A stretch of DNA of 9,932 bases from Clostridia bacterium (GCA_003245395.1 QKDF01000293.1:1-9932), one strand, 5' to 3'; shown: positions 1 through 8,788, counted from the first letter of the stretch. Notes: generated by a model from the sequence alone, not told the origin. Program-made: numbers and translations.

Positions 1-11
1 TAGTAAATTAT

Positions 12-285
12 ACCACCTGGGATCAGCATAGGTCAATTCCGCCATACTTCGGAATTATCCAAACTGGTGGGAAAATTACCCAACGGGTAATATCAAAATC
101 TTTATACGGGCCGTAAACTATATTTGGCAGTTTGACCCATGGGTATTGACCTGCGCATGGTCTCTAAAGCCAATATACAAAGCAAAGCTGCTTGCAGCAA
201 ACGGTCCTTTCAAAAGGACAAATATGTCCGCGGTGGTCCCAATTCGTTGAAAAGAGCAGCAAATGAAAGAAAGGGAGTTTGAGGA
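12..285 (+). promoter_or_regulatory. Structured 5' leader of the surface-protein gene
   Basis: No credible gene lies here; the stretch is packed with inverted repeats. Seen directly: AATTCCG (35-41) pairs with CGGAATT (50-56), and CCACC (13-17) can pair with GGTGG (66-70) around it. ATTACCC (75-81) pairs with GGGTAAT (85-91). TACGG/CCGTA (105-115) is a tight palindrome. TTGACC occurs twice (132-137, 146-151). GCTGC/GCAGC (187-198) is followed by GTCCTT/AAGGAC (204-219). The GGAC at 216-219 can instead pair with GTCC at 226-229, so two hairpins near the start exclude each other. The ribosome binding site GGGAG (273-277) sits 8 bases before the ATG at 286. Long structured leaders are known on S-layer mRNAs and can stabilise them; a regulatory role here is inference. 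No riboswitch class was recognised and no convincing -35/-10 pair was found, so the transcription start is unknown. Confidence 0.4.
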
Positions 286-3200
286 ATGAAAAAAATGATG
301 GCGACCCTCATGGCACTGGTACTCTTACTGGCGCTTCTGCCGGTACAGATGGCAGAGGCGGCGAGCGGCGGAGACATCGGAAGTGAGAATGCACTGGATG
401 CTCTCGGAATCGATACGTCAAAGCTGCCCGACGGCTATGACGCGAATTCCACGACGAATCCATACGGGCAGAGCGACGTGACGATCAACCCGGTTTACGA
501 GCTGTTCGTTTCTCAAGGAAATCAATCTACAGATACATATACCATGCAGAATACTCTGTATGGACACAATAGCCCCCTGAACCAGAGCATGGACGATTTT
601 TACAGTGAGCAAAAAGGACAAACACTCGATTCCGAATCTCCCGTTCATGCGGCGGCAACCGCGTCCGCCTCCGGTAACTTTGTCGGCGCGGCGCAGGCCG
701 GGGAGCGGGGGCAGATTGTCACCGTATGCACCGGAGACCTGTCCCCCAACGGCGGACTGTATCTTTATTTTACCGACCCGATCAGCGGAGCCGTCAGCAG
801 TAATGCTATGACCCTCATTGACACAACCCGGACCATTGGCAACAGCGGCAGCAAAATGGAAGAAAATTTTGAAGAATCTCCTTACCTCATGCAGAATTAT
901 CTGAAAGTTGCCACAGGTGACTTTGACAACGACGGAGTAGATGAGGTGGCCGTCTACGTTCCAGAACAGGGCAGCTCCCGTGTCGAGATTTACAAGCTCC
1001 AGCTGACCTCCACGTCTGACGACGATACCTACCTCACTACAGAAGACTGGGTCAAGGAGTGGACATATTACTTCAACGAATCTCCCTATGTTTCAAACAT
1101 GGTTTCGCTGACGGCGGGTGATTTCACAGAGGACGGCACAGCGGATCTCGCCCTCACCTGGGGGTACTATTACGGTCCGGACAGCAACAATGCGTGCCAG
1201 GCCATCGTGCTGTATGGGGACAGCTCCAAAATGCTGCAGAAGAGCCAGAAAATCAGCCTAAGCTATAATAATACCAATATTGTACGCGCCGCCTTTACCT
1301 ACGGCGATATTGATGGGGATAATGTGGACGATCTGGTGCTCGGAGGGCAATTGGAGTCCGATATTGCCGGCGGCAATATCAATACGCGCTTCCTGGCTGT
1401 TTACAATTATGATGGCACCAGTGACAGCTTTATTCAGAACACGGCCCAGAACTTCGATTTGTTTAAAAAAGAAAATGGGCAGTATGTCAATACCGTCATG
1501 GCGGGCCACGGAGATAAGTTTTACAGCACTCCCGCCTGCGTAACCGATATCGCCACCGTCAATATGAACGGTATGGGTCAGGCGGCCTGTATTTATCTTG
1601 ACAGCCTGCTGATTGAAAATGGCAGCAGCGGATTAACGATCCTGTCAGCGCTGGACCAGAACGCAAGTTTTAACAAAAACGCAAACGGCGATCAGAAGTA
1701 TTACGCCGAATATGGGGTGGTTTCCGCTGACTATACCGGCTCCGGAAAAGAAACGCTGCAGGTCATGCAATGCTACGTTCCTGTTGTTGTTAGCAGTACA
1801 GTTACCACCACGTCTTACATGTGGTGGTGGTGGTTCCAAATTTACAACAAGGTAACCATTACCACGGCGTATCCGTATGATCTCGATATGCTGTTTGTGT
1901 ATGGTGGCAGCGATGCCATGCAGGTGAAGCGTACGAGTGGTGTCGGCCCGGCCACGTCGTACTGCAAGGCGAACACGGACCGCGATACGTCTCTGCTGTC
2001 CTATACGGGTCAACACTACATTCGTTATACCGATCCGAAGGTGCTGGCCGTGATCGCTTCACCGCCATATTTCGCCGATCTGGACAATGATGCGCTGAGC
2101 AGCACCTACATGCAATCGGAGACGGCCTATACCTCCACCAGCGGAAGCGGGTCCGGGAGTACGTCATCCAATACACTCAATATCGGTGCATATGTCAGTT
2201 TCGAGCATGATTTCACGGTCTTCGGCGTCAAGGTCGCAAGCGTTGAAGCTGAAATGGCCTATCAGCACGGCTGGACATGGGAGACGTCCGAATCCTCAAT
2301 GTTGGAGCAGTCCATCAGCTATTCCACATCAGCGGGGGAGGATGCTGTCGCGTTTTATTCCATTCCCATGGAAATCTATGTCTACAAATCGCTGGTGCCC
2401 ATCATAAACGAAACAACAGGGGAGATCACCGGTTATGACAGCCAGTATATGTCAGTCAATATTCCGCACACAGCGTCGGTAAAGGTGCTGTCACTGGATT
2501 CTTACGAAAAAATTGCGGCGGATTACAGTGATACGCTGCCACAGATTGCCGGCACCGTATTCAAGCATACTGTGGGCGATCCGGCTTCGTACCCCAGAAG
2601 CACAAATGGCTATCAGGGTGCGATCACGTATTCCGGCGATCCTTCGGGCGTCGGGTTCGGGCTGGGCACCGAAACGCAGGAAATCTCCATGTCCCAGGAG
2701 GAAGATCATAGCTTCACCAATACCAATACCGTGGATATCAAAGCGGGTGCTGGAGCCGGAGATTTTGTGTTCGGCATCAGCGCGGGCTATGAACACGGCT
2801 CAAGCAAGGTTACGATCACCACGTCCGGCAGTAGTTTCGCTGGGCAGCTATACAACATGCCCACCGACGCCGAGCAGTATGGCTATGGTTTTTCCTGGAA
2901 GATCTTTTCCTATGAATACGATAACGGAAAAGTCAGCTTTCCGGTGGTCGACTATCTGGTGAGTGATGTTTCGGCTCCGCCAAAGCTGCCGGCCGATTTT
3001 GAGCAGGACTCGAACGGTACCACAGATTCGCAGATTACGCTGACCTGGTCGTACACCGGTACGGCGGCCGGTTTCCAATTATACCGGTACTATGAGTTCC
3101 CGGACGGTAACGGCAGCTATGAGTTGGCCTTTGTTCCCGCTTCAAGTGCCATCGGCGCGGATTCCAGCGGCAGGAAGTATTACGAATATACCGATACGGG

Positions 3201-6200
3201 ACTGGACCCATATACGGCGTATAACTATCAGATTCAGGTGGTTGGGGCCGCCCAGCCGGCGAAAAGTGAGCTCAGTGCAGTATGTACTGCCAAGACAAAA
3301 ACAAATCAAGGGTATCCCAATATCAGCATCACCGGTCTGACCGACAATGCGCTGCTTGTCTATCCGGATACGAACAGTACCGTTTCCGTCAATGTGGAAA
3401 ATATGTCCGACTATACACAGACGCCCAGATATCAGTGGCAGAAACTGACCGACGAGGGTTGGACGGATCTCAGCGGTGCCACCAGCAGCAACTATACGTT
3501 CAGTTCCGCAGGACTGGCAGATGAAGGACAATATCGCTGCCGCGTGAATGCCATTTATAACAGCTATTATCTTTCTGCCTATTCAGAAGCGTTTTCTGTA
3601 CAGTATTCAAAGCGCACGCCGGTTGTGGTGACTGACAGCTTCACCGTGGTCGATGTGGATGATGGTGGACAGACCGTTCCCCGCTTCTCTGTTTCCATGA
3701 AGTCCGCTCAGACCAACAACCCCTCCATACCCCAGGGTAATGTGACCTTCCGTGTAACCGGAGCCGATTACAACAGCTCCTTTACGACCGCATTAGAGCC
3801 GAGCGGTCAAGCCGGCGTATCCACTGCAAGTGTCACGCTCGACAGTCCGCTGCCTGACGGCGCCTACAGTATCACGGCATATTATGAAGGAAGCCGCGTG
3901 TTCAAGTCGCTGACTACCGAGACTCCCATCACATACCTGGCCGGCGATGCGGACGGTTATGTACTGACGCAGGATAGTACTTGTACATACGGCGATACAC
4001 TGACCCCGACACTGACAAGCGTGTATAAGGACAGCGACGGCAAAACTCAGTCTGACGCCGTTACCACCGGGGTTACTTATGAGCTTGTCCGGTACGATTG
4101 GTTGTATACCTATAATCCGTATACTTACCACTGGTGGTTCCCGTATACGCTCACGCGTGTCCCAACATCCGTCAAGACATTTACCAGTGAAGATCTTGCG
4201 GTCAATACGGTCACGGCCGACCAGGCCGGTAGCTTTACGCTGTTTGCCGCCATCGCCGGGAACCGGATCGCATCCAAAGATTTCATAGTGAATTCCAAAG
4301 AGATCACAGTCGGAATTGCGGATCAGAACGCCGAGGCCGGTACTGATTCCCTGACACCCACGGCGGCTATTTTAAAGCTGGCTGAGGGCAGCACGCTTGC
4401 AGAAGGCGACACCATTGCCGACCTGGGTCTGGGAGTGCAGGCCACCAATACGGCCGGAAATGTCGTGACCATTGACAGCACAACTAACCCAGGCAGCTAT
4501 ACGATCATCGGAATTCCCAAGGATACTGCGGGAAGTAAGTACAGCAACTACAAAATCACCTTTGTGTCCGGGACGTATATTCTCACCGGACCCAAATATG
4601 CGGTGACGGCTTCCGCCAGGGATCTCAACGGCAAGAGCGTCGGCACCGTGGAACTTTTAACGCCCAGCGGAAACGATAACGTTGGCTGGACAACGCGTTA
4701 TGCAAATGCCACAACACTGGTATTCAAGGCCACGCCGAATGAAGGATACGCCGTAAAGGACTGGCTGGTTACAAATGACAGTGGCACGCAGACAGAGCCT
4801 GCCAGCACAACACTGTCGTATCAAATGAAAGCCGAGGATGTCTCTGTTGTTGCGGAATTTGAAGTCACACAAAATACGCTGTTGTTCCAGCCGACAACTC
4901 CGGGCACGGGGACGGTGGAATGTACGTCCGACACGCTGCTGAGCAGCGGCAGCGTCGCGAAGCAGGGCGCTGAATTTACCTTTACGGCCACGCCGTCTGC
5001 CGGATACCACTTTGTGGAGTGGCAGTTGACGGAAATCGGGAAAAACATGACAACCCCCGCAGGAACACTTCTTGAAGATGGAACGGATACCTGCAATATT
5101 ACCATGGGCAGCGGCAATATGGTCCTTTATGCCGTATTTGCGCGAGACTCCTATACGCTTACGCTTCTGGGAGACTTGCAGGCGACCTATACCATGACCA
5201 ATGAGTTAGGAAAAGAGCAAACTTACACGGTTGCTTCCGGTGCCGAAATTCAGGGCGATATCAACGTTACCGTTGCGCCTAAGCCCGGCTACACAGTTAA
5301 GGAGGATGCTGAATGGACGCAGGACGACATCCCTGTGACGACCGGCGTGAGCACAGACAACCAGTCGTATACTTTTACCGTGTCAGCGGATACAAGTATT
5401 CAGGCGGAGACTCAGAATGAACACTATGGGATTACGGTCAATCTGACCGATCTCGGCAACTCCGGCAACACTGTCACCGCTACGGTCAATGGTGCGTCCC
5501 AAACAGATCTGACTGATCTTGCAGGCGGCGCAACGGTCCAGCTCATCGCAACACCAGCCTATGGCTTTGTGTTTGATGGCTGGGATGTCACCGGTTCGCC
5601 GTTTGTGGCGAATGGGTCGACGCTGACCATTCCCGCTCTGAGTGCGGATACAACGGTGAACGCCATATTTAAGGGCAATGACGCCTACACCATAACAGTT
5701 GCTTGCGGCGAGCGCGGAAGCCTCTCCTATACGCTCAACGGAGGTGAGAGTACGCCGGTTTCCTCCGGCGAATCCATCCCTGTGTTTGCCGGTGATACGG
5801 TTGTGCTGACGGCGGCGCCGGACAGCAACTTTATGGTTGATAACTGGACACTGGACGGCGGTCTGGTGCAGACAAACAGCAAGACCCAGACACTGACGAA
5901 TATCTCCGGAGACCGGACGGTTGATGTTTCGTTCGCGGCGCAAACATATTCAACTGTTTCTTACGCCGTTTCCGGCGGCGGAGGCACAATTTCCGCCGTC
6001 ACAGACGGAGAGCCTTTTGACAGCGGCAGCAACAGCGTGGGCAACGGCAGCACGTTGGCGTTCACCGCTTCTCCCGAGCTCGGGAAAATGGTTGATCACT
6101 GGACATTGAACAATGTGAATGTTAAAAACGATGTGGGTGGAGATTTTGTCGGTACAACCTATACCATCCCGACTCTGTCTTCCGACAGTGATGTCCTCGT

Positions 6201-8004
6201 GTTCTATCGAGACATTCAGACCCATGCGGTAAGCGAAACCGGCACATACACATCCGTCACCCAAAGTTATTCACCGGAATTCGCATCCGATGTCCGGGAC
6301 GGCGCAACCGCAACATTTACGGTGACACCGGATACCGGCTACCGAATTACGGATGTCCAGGTTTCCGGCAATGCAGGTGCCGATGGGTTAAACGGTTTTA
6401 GCAGCATTACCAAAACTTCTTCCGGAAGCTGGATCTGCGTTGTAAATGCCGTAACGGATGACCTGTCAATCACTTCAACGGCGGAAAAGATTTACTATGT
6501 TTCCATACCTGTCACGCCGGTTGGCGGCAAAATTCAGATGAGCACCACCGATGCTCTGGCTGGAGAGACCATTTCCATCAAGGCGATACCGTACTCAAGC
6601 TACGTATTCGCCAAGTGGACGGTCGCCGACGCGGCGGGCCTCCCGATCACGACTTTCCCCAATGCCGAATCTGCTTCTGCAACATTTTCTATGCCGGCCA
6701 CTGATGTTACAGTCGGCGTCGCATTCAGCTTTGTCGACTCCGGTAGTAATATCGGTGGTGGTGGCGGCAGTACCGGTGGCTCCGCGGCTGTGCCCCAGAT
6801 TACGACAACAACAGAGGGCACCGGGACGAACGCCATTACGACTCTGTCGGCTTCCGTCACCGGAACCACAGCGGGAGGAACGACCACTGCATCCCTGGAT
6901 CAGAATACGATGCAGGCGCTGATCAGTGGCGCTGGGCAAGCAGAGACAGCTGGAGAACGCACGATTGTTAACATCGCCATTCCTGCCGGCGAGAACGAAA
7001 CCGGCGCGGAAATTACCCTTCCAGGTTCGCCTTTCGACAGCTTGGCTTCCGGTACAAATGCTGACCTTCGGATTACGTCCGGCATTGGTATCGTCAGTTT
7101 TGACTCCGCTGCGGTCGAGAGCATTGGCAGTGCGGCGCAGGGAGATGTCCGTATTACGATGGCACAGGTCGATACGTCCGATTTGAGCACGGTGCTGCAG
7201 CAGACTGTCGGAGACCGGCCGGTCTATCACTTCTCCGTGAATTCGAACGGACAGACAATTTCAAGCTTTGGCGACGGCAGCGCCACGGTTACGCTGCCCT
7301 ATTCCCTGGGACAAAATGAAAATCCGAACGCCATTGTGGTATATTATGTGAATGACTCCGGAACACTTCAGGTCATGCAGGGGAAATATGACAATGCTAC
7401 CGGCACGGTTACCTTTGTGACTACGCATTTTTCCAATTATGTAATCGGTTATCACAAGGTAACATTTAATGATGTGGCTGATTCTGCATGGTGCTATGAT
7501 GCCGTTACTTTCTGTGCGGCACGGGAAATCACATCGGGAACATCCGCCAATACATTCTCCCCGAATATGGCAATCACACGAGGCCAGTTCCTCGTCATGC
7601 TTCTCCGTGCCTGCGGAATCAGTCCGCTAGAAAACCCAACTGATAATTTTGACGATGCGGGCGATACGTATTACACCGGTTACTTGGCGGCAGCCAAGAG
7701 TCTCGGTATCTCATTCGGGGTCGGCAACAATTTATATGCGCCAAACAGAGAAATCACCCGCCAGCAGATGTTTACACTCCTGTACAATACACTGAAGGTT
7801 GCGGACCGCTTACCGCAGGGAGACTCCGATAAAACGCTGTCCGATTTCAGTGATGCGGATCAGATGGAACCTTGGGCTAAGGATGCCATGACCCTGCTGG
7901 TTGCAGCAGATATTGTTCATGGGAACGGTGACAAACTGAATCCGACGGGAACGGCAACCAGAGCGCAGCTCGCACAGATACTGTATAATTTGTTTTCCGA
8001 ATAA
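286..8004 (+). CDS. Giant SLH-domain, multi-domain cell-surface protein
   Basis: A 2572-residue secreted protein held to the cell wall through SLH domains. Residues 1-25 are a signal peptide (KK, then a Leu/Ala/Val core, cleavage likely after AEA). Residues about 200-600 carry FG-GAP/VCBS-like repeats with Asp-rich calcium loops (DFDNDGVDE near 210, DIDGDNVDD near 342). Residues about 628-890 are a Ser/Thr/Gly-rich beta module of unknown family. A fibronectin-III-like domain (897-1005), an Ig-like domain with a DEGQYRC tyrosine corner (about 1009-1112), a Big_3-like domain (1112-1221) and MBG-like sequence (to about 1435) follow. Eight InlB-B-type repeats span 1437-2152. After a Gly-rich linker (2153-2168) comes a domain commonly found just before SLH repeats, then SLH copies near 2394, 2454 and 2519 with TRGQ, TRQQ and TRAQ motifs. 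The start is supported by GGGAG 8 bases upstream and the signal peptide. It ends at TAA followed directly by TAG. Adhesion or surface-layer function is inferred; no enzyme domain was recognised. Confidence 0.93.
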   Translation: MKKMMATLMALVLLLALLPVQMAEAASGGDIGSENALDALGIDTSKLPDGYDANSTTNPYGQSDVTINPVYELFVSQGNQSTDTYTMQNTLYGHNSPLNQSMDDFYSEQKGQTLDSESPVHAAATASASGNFVGAAQAGERGQIVTVCTGDLSPNGGLYLYFTDPISGAVSSNAMTLIDTTRTIGNSGSKMEENFEESPYLMQNYLKVATGDFDNDGVDEVAVYVPEQGSSRVEIYKLQLTSTSDDDTYLTTEDWVKEWTYYFNESPYVSNMVSLTAGDFTEDGTADLALTWGYYYGPDSNNACQAIVLYGDSSKMLQKSQKISLSYNNTNIVRAAFTYGDIDGDNVDDLVLGGQLESDIAGGNINTRFLAVYNYDGTSDSFIQNTAQNFDLFKKENGQYVNTVMAGHGDKFYSTPACVTDIATVNMNGMGQAACIYLDSLLIENGSSGLTILSALDQNASFNKNANGDQKYYAEYGVVSADYTGSGKETLQVMQCYVPVVVSSTVTTTSYMWWWWFQIYNKVTITTAYPYDLDMLFVYGGSDAMQVKRTSGVGPATSYCKANTDRDTSLLSYTGQHYIRYTDPKVLAVIASPPYFADLDNDALSSTYMQSETAYTSTSGSGSGSTSSNTLNIGAYVSFEHDFTVFGVKVASVEAEMAYQHGWTWETSESSMLEQSISYSTSAGEDAVAFYSIPMEIYVYKSLVPIINETTGEITGYDSQYMSVNIPHTASVKVLSLDSYEKIAADYSDTLPQIAGTVFKHTVGDPASYPRSTNGYQGAITYSGDPSGVGFGLGTETQEISMSQEEDHSFTNTNTVDIKAGAGAGDFVFGISAGYEHGSSKVTITTSGSSFAGQLYNMPTDAEQYGYGFSWKIFSYEYDNGKVSFPVVDYLVSDVSAPPKLPADFEQDSNGTTDSQITLTWSYTGTAAGFQLYRYYEFPDGNGSYELAFVPASSAIGADSSGRKYYEYTDTGLDPYTAYNYQIQVVGAAQPAKSELSAVCTAKTKTNQGYPNISITGLTDNALLVYPDTNSTVSVNVENMSDYTQTPRYQWQKLTDEGWTDLSGATSSNYTFSSAGLADEGQYRCRVNAIYNSYYLSAYSEAFSVQYSKRTPVVVTDSFTVVDVDDGGQTVPRFSVSMKSAQTNNPSIPQGNVTFRVTGADYNSSFTTALEPSGQAGVSTASVTLDSPLPDGAYSITAYYEGSRVFKSLTTETPITYLAGDADGYVLTQDSTCTYGDTLTPTLTSVYKDSDGKTQSDAVTTGVTYELVRYDWLYTYNPYTYHWWFPYTLTRVPTSVKTFTSEDLAVNTVTADQAGSFTLFAAIAGNRIASKDFIVNSKEITVGIADQNAEAGTDSLTPTAAILKLAEGSTLAEGDTIADLGLGVQATNTAGNVVTIDSTTNPGSYTIIGIPKDTAGSKYSNYKITFVSGTYILTGPKYAVTASARDLNGKSVGTVELLTPSGNDNVGWTTRYANATTLVFKATPNEGYAVKDWLVTNDSGTQTEPASTTLSYQMKAEDVSVVAEFEVTQNTLLFQPTTPGTGTVECTSDTLLSSGSVAKQGAEFTFTATPSAGYHFVEWQLTEIGKNMTTPAGTLLEDGTDTCNITMGSGNMVLYAVFARDSYTLTLLGDLQATYTMTNELGKEQTYTVASGAEIQGDINVTVAPKPGYTVKEDAEWTQDDIPVTTGVSTDNQSYTFTVSADTSIQAETQNEHYGITVNLTDLGNSGNTVTATVNGASQTDLTDLAGGATVQLIATPAYGFVFDGWDVTGSPFVANGSTLTIPALSADTTVNAIFKGNDAYTITVACGERGSLSYTLNGGESTPVSSGESIPVFAGDTVVLTAAPDSNFMVDNWTLDGGLVQTNSKTQTLTNISGDRTVDVSFAAQTYSTVSYAVSGGGGTISAVTDGEPFDSGSNSVGNGSTLAFTASPELGKMVDHWTLNNVNVKNDVGGDFVGTTYTIPTLSSDSDVLVFYRDIQTHAVSETGTYTSVTQSYSPEFASDVRDGATATFTVTPDTGYRITDVQVSGNAGADGLNGFSSITKTSSGSWICVVNAVTDDLSITSTAEKIYYVSIPVTPVGGKIQMSTTDALAGETISIKAIPYSSYVFAKWTVADAAGLPITTFPNAESASATFSMPATDVTVGVAFSFVDSGSNIGGGGGSTGGSAAVPQITTTTEGTGTNAITTLSASVTGTTAGGTTTASLDQNTMQALISGAGQAETAGERTIVNIAIPAGENETGAEITLPGSPFDSLASGTNADLRITSGIGIVSFDSAAVESIGSAAQGDVRITMAQVDTSDLSTVLQQTVGDRPVYHFSVNSNGQTISSFGDGSATVTLPYSLGQNENPNAIVVYYVNDSGTLQVMQGKYDNATGTVTFVTTHFSNYVIGYHKVTFNDVADSAWCYDAVTFCAAREITSGTSANTFSPNMAITRGQFLVMLLRACGISPLENPTDNFDDAGDTYYTGYLAAAKSLGISFGVGNNLYAPNREITRQQMFTLLYNTLKVADRLPQGDSDKTLSDFSDADQMEPWAKDAMTLLVAADIVHGNGDKLNPTGTATRAQLAQILYNLFSE
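4594..6741 (+). repeat. Eight tandem InlB-B-type protein repeats in the surface protein
   Basis: Eight diverged units of about 83-93 residues start near bases 4594, 4873, 5152, 5422, 5683, 5947, 6220 and 6493. Most share the same plan: a beta strand, a Gly-rich turn, a 'F/L-x-A-x-P-x-x-G/N-Y/F' block (ATPNEGY, ATPSAGY, ATPAYGF, AAPDSNF, ASPELGK, VTPDTGY, AIPYSSY), then a Trp in '(D/E/K)xW', then a closing strand ending near 'V-x-A/V-x-F'. The third unit has APKPGY. This matches the divergent InlB B-repeat (Bacterial_repeat) family of Firmicute surface proteins, which forms elongated stalks. The seventh unit lacks the usual Trp and reads ITDVQV there. The DNA copies are too diverged for recent duplication. 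The unit boundaries are my own alignment by eye. Confidence 0.75.
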
Positions 8005-8052
8005 TAGGACTGATTCATTAAAAGCTAAAGCGAACAGACACTCCATAATGAC

Positions 8053-8095
8053 AAAGACAGATGCCGCAGGATTTTACCTGCGGCATCTGTCTTTT
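8053..8095 (+). terminator. Intrinsic terminator of the surface-protein gene
   Basis: An 18-bp perfect stem (8053-8070 with 8077-8094) has a 6-base loop and a GC-rich core, GCCGCAGG/CCTGCGGC. It ends in CTTTT 49 bases after the stop codon. The left arm starts with AAAG, so the opposite strand also has a short T run. It would stop transcription of the large gene before the IS-like region and may act weakly on minus-strand transcripts. Confidence 0.9.
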
Positions 8096-8176
8096 AAAAA
8101 CGACGAAAACGATCGGTGTGCCTTGGAAGACAAATGGCTTTCAGCCCTCCATTGGCAAGCGCCAGATTGAAGGATA

Positions 8177-8223
8177 AGGTAGAATAAGTTGCGCAAATTC
8201 AAAGAGATATGAAAAAGGACACG
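8177..8223 (+). repeat. Left terminal inverted repeat of the IS-like element
   Basis: It contains AGAATAAGTTGCGCAAATTC (8181-8200), which is also present inverted in the right repeat. Over 47 positions only three differ: 8207 (A for G), and 8213 and 8219 (both A for G). The inner flank 8224-8245 continues into an AT-rich stretch that does not match the right inner flank, as expected for the downstream end of an IS rather than its promoter end. Confidence 0.8.
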
Positions 8224-8319
8224 CCGTGTATAATAAAGTTCGCAATTTCATGAAGGCATATATTAAACAAACTGCGAAGCTGGACATTGGGTGCAAATTA
8301 TTTACAACTAGCTGTCTGC

Positions 8320-8601
8320 TTATCTGATTTCACGGTGAACTTCAATAATTTCAGCTTCAAAATTGTTCTCAATAAATGTCAGGATCGAATCAATCATACT
8401 GTCCGCATGCGATACAGTACCCGCGACACAGGCCAGTCCAAGCACAATTGTCTGGTGAATGTCCTGCTCATCCACCTCAGAAATCGAAACATTGAACTTG
8501 TTCTTTGTTTTATTAATTAAGCTTTTTACTACCATACGCTTGTCTTTTAAGGAGTGAACCCACGGTGCATAAAGCTTAATGGTCGCCACTTCAATGATCA
8601 T
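8320..8601 (-). CDS. DUF503 (YlxP-like) small protein
   Basis: A complete 93-residue protein at the usual DUF503 length (about 90-100). Recognisable family features are an N-terminal beta strand (IIEVATIKLYAP), then 'HSLKDKRMVVKSL', 'KFNVSISEVDEQD', a 'LGLACVAG' strand and a C-terminal helix ending in 'IIEVHREIR'. Members such as Bacillus YlxP are small cytosolic ferredoxin-like-fold proteins whose biochemical role is poorly defined. In Bacillus the gene sits in the nusA-infB-rbfA translation operon. Here it stands alone, inside the IS inverted repeats and downstream of the broken transposase on the same strand. The ATG at 8601 is preceded by GAGAGAG about 10 bases upstream, a modest ribosome binding site. 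The intact frame beside a heavily mutated transposase suggests it is either under selection or younger than the IS decay. Confidence 0.85.
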   Translation of the reverse strand: MIIEVATIKLYAPWVHSLKDKRMVVKSLINKTKNKFNVSISEVDEQDIHQTIVLGLACVAGTVSHADSMIDSILTFIENNFEAEIIEVHREIR

Positions 8602-8788
8602 TTATAACCGTCTCTCTCGTTCTATATAAAAGATTGGTTTTTGCAGAAAGCTCCTACTAGGAGTATGCGAATAAAACAATCTGTCACATCAAATAATAGT
8701 AATATGTGAGATGGCATCTTGCCATTCCACACCTATCTATTATATCTGCTCAAGGATAGCTTTAGTCCTTGCGTTTTATATTAAAACG
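8602..8788. other. Palindrome-rich gap between the DUF503 gene and the transposase relic
   Basis: No gene is visible in any frame. Five short perfect inverted repeats crowd into 138 bases: CTCCTA/TAGGAG (8651-8663), TCACAT/ATGTGA (8684-8709), ATGGCA/TGCCAT (8711-8725), CAAGGA/TCCTTG (8751-8771) and CGTTTTA/TAAAACG (8772-8788). The last ends exactly where transposase homology stops. On the plus strand, CAAGGA/TCCTTG followed by CGTTTT could act as a weak terminator. On the minus strand this stretch is the upstream region of the DUF503 gene and contains AT-rich -10-like sequences, but I could not find a convincing -35 partner. It could be the native DUF503 upstream region or a small inserted element. 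Confidence 0.35.

Noticed and set aside
132..179. Promoter using TTGACC (132 or 146) with the AATATA/TATACA near 172-179
   Set aside because: Spacing from TTGACC at 146 is 19 or more bases and the -10 matches are weak; TTGACC at 132 has no -10 at 17 bases.
1..285. Known riboswitch (c-di-GMP, ydaO, cobalamin, T-box) in the leader
   Set aside because: Hairpins are present, but I could not find the conserved core sequences of any of these classes.
4594..6741. Recent DNA-level tandem duplication in the stalk region
   Set aside because: The repeats align as protein motifs only; the nucleotide copies are strongly diverged and unit lengths vary.
5383..7230. Long minus-strand open frames (5383-5943 and 6595-7230)
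   Set aside because: They lie wholly inside the surface-protein gene, have no ribosome binding site or recognisable domain, and read as low-information Arg-rich antisense sequence.
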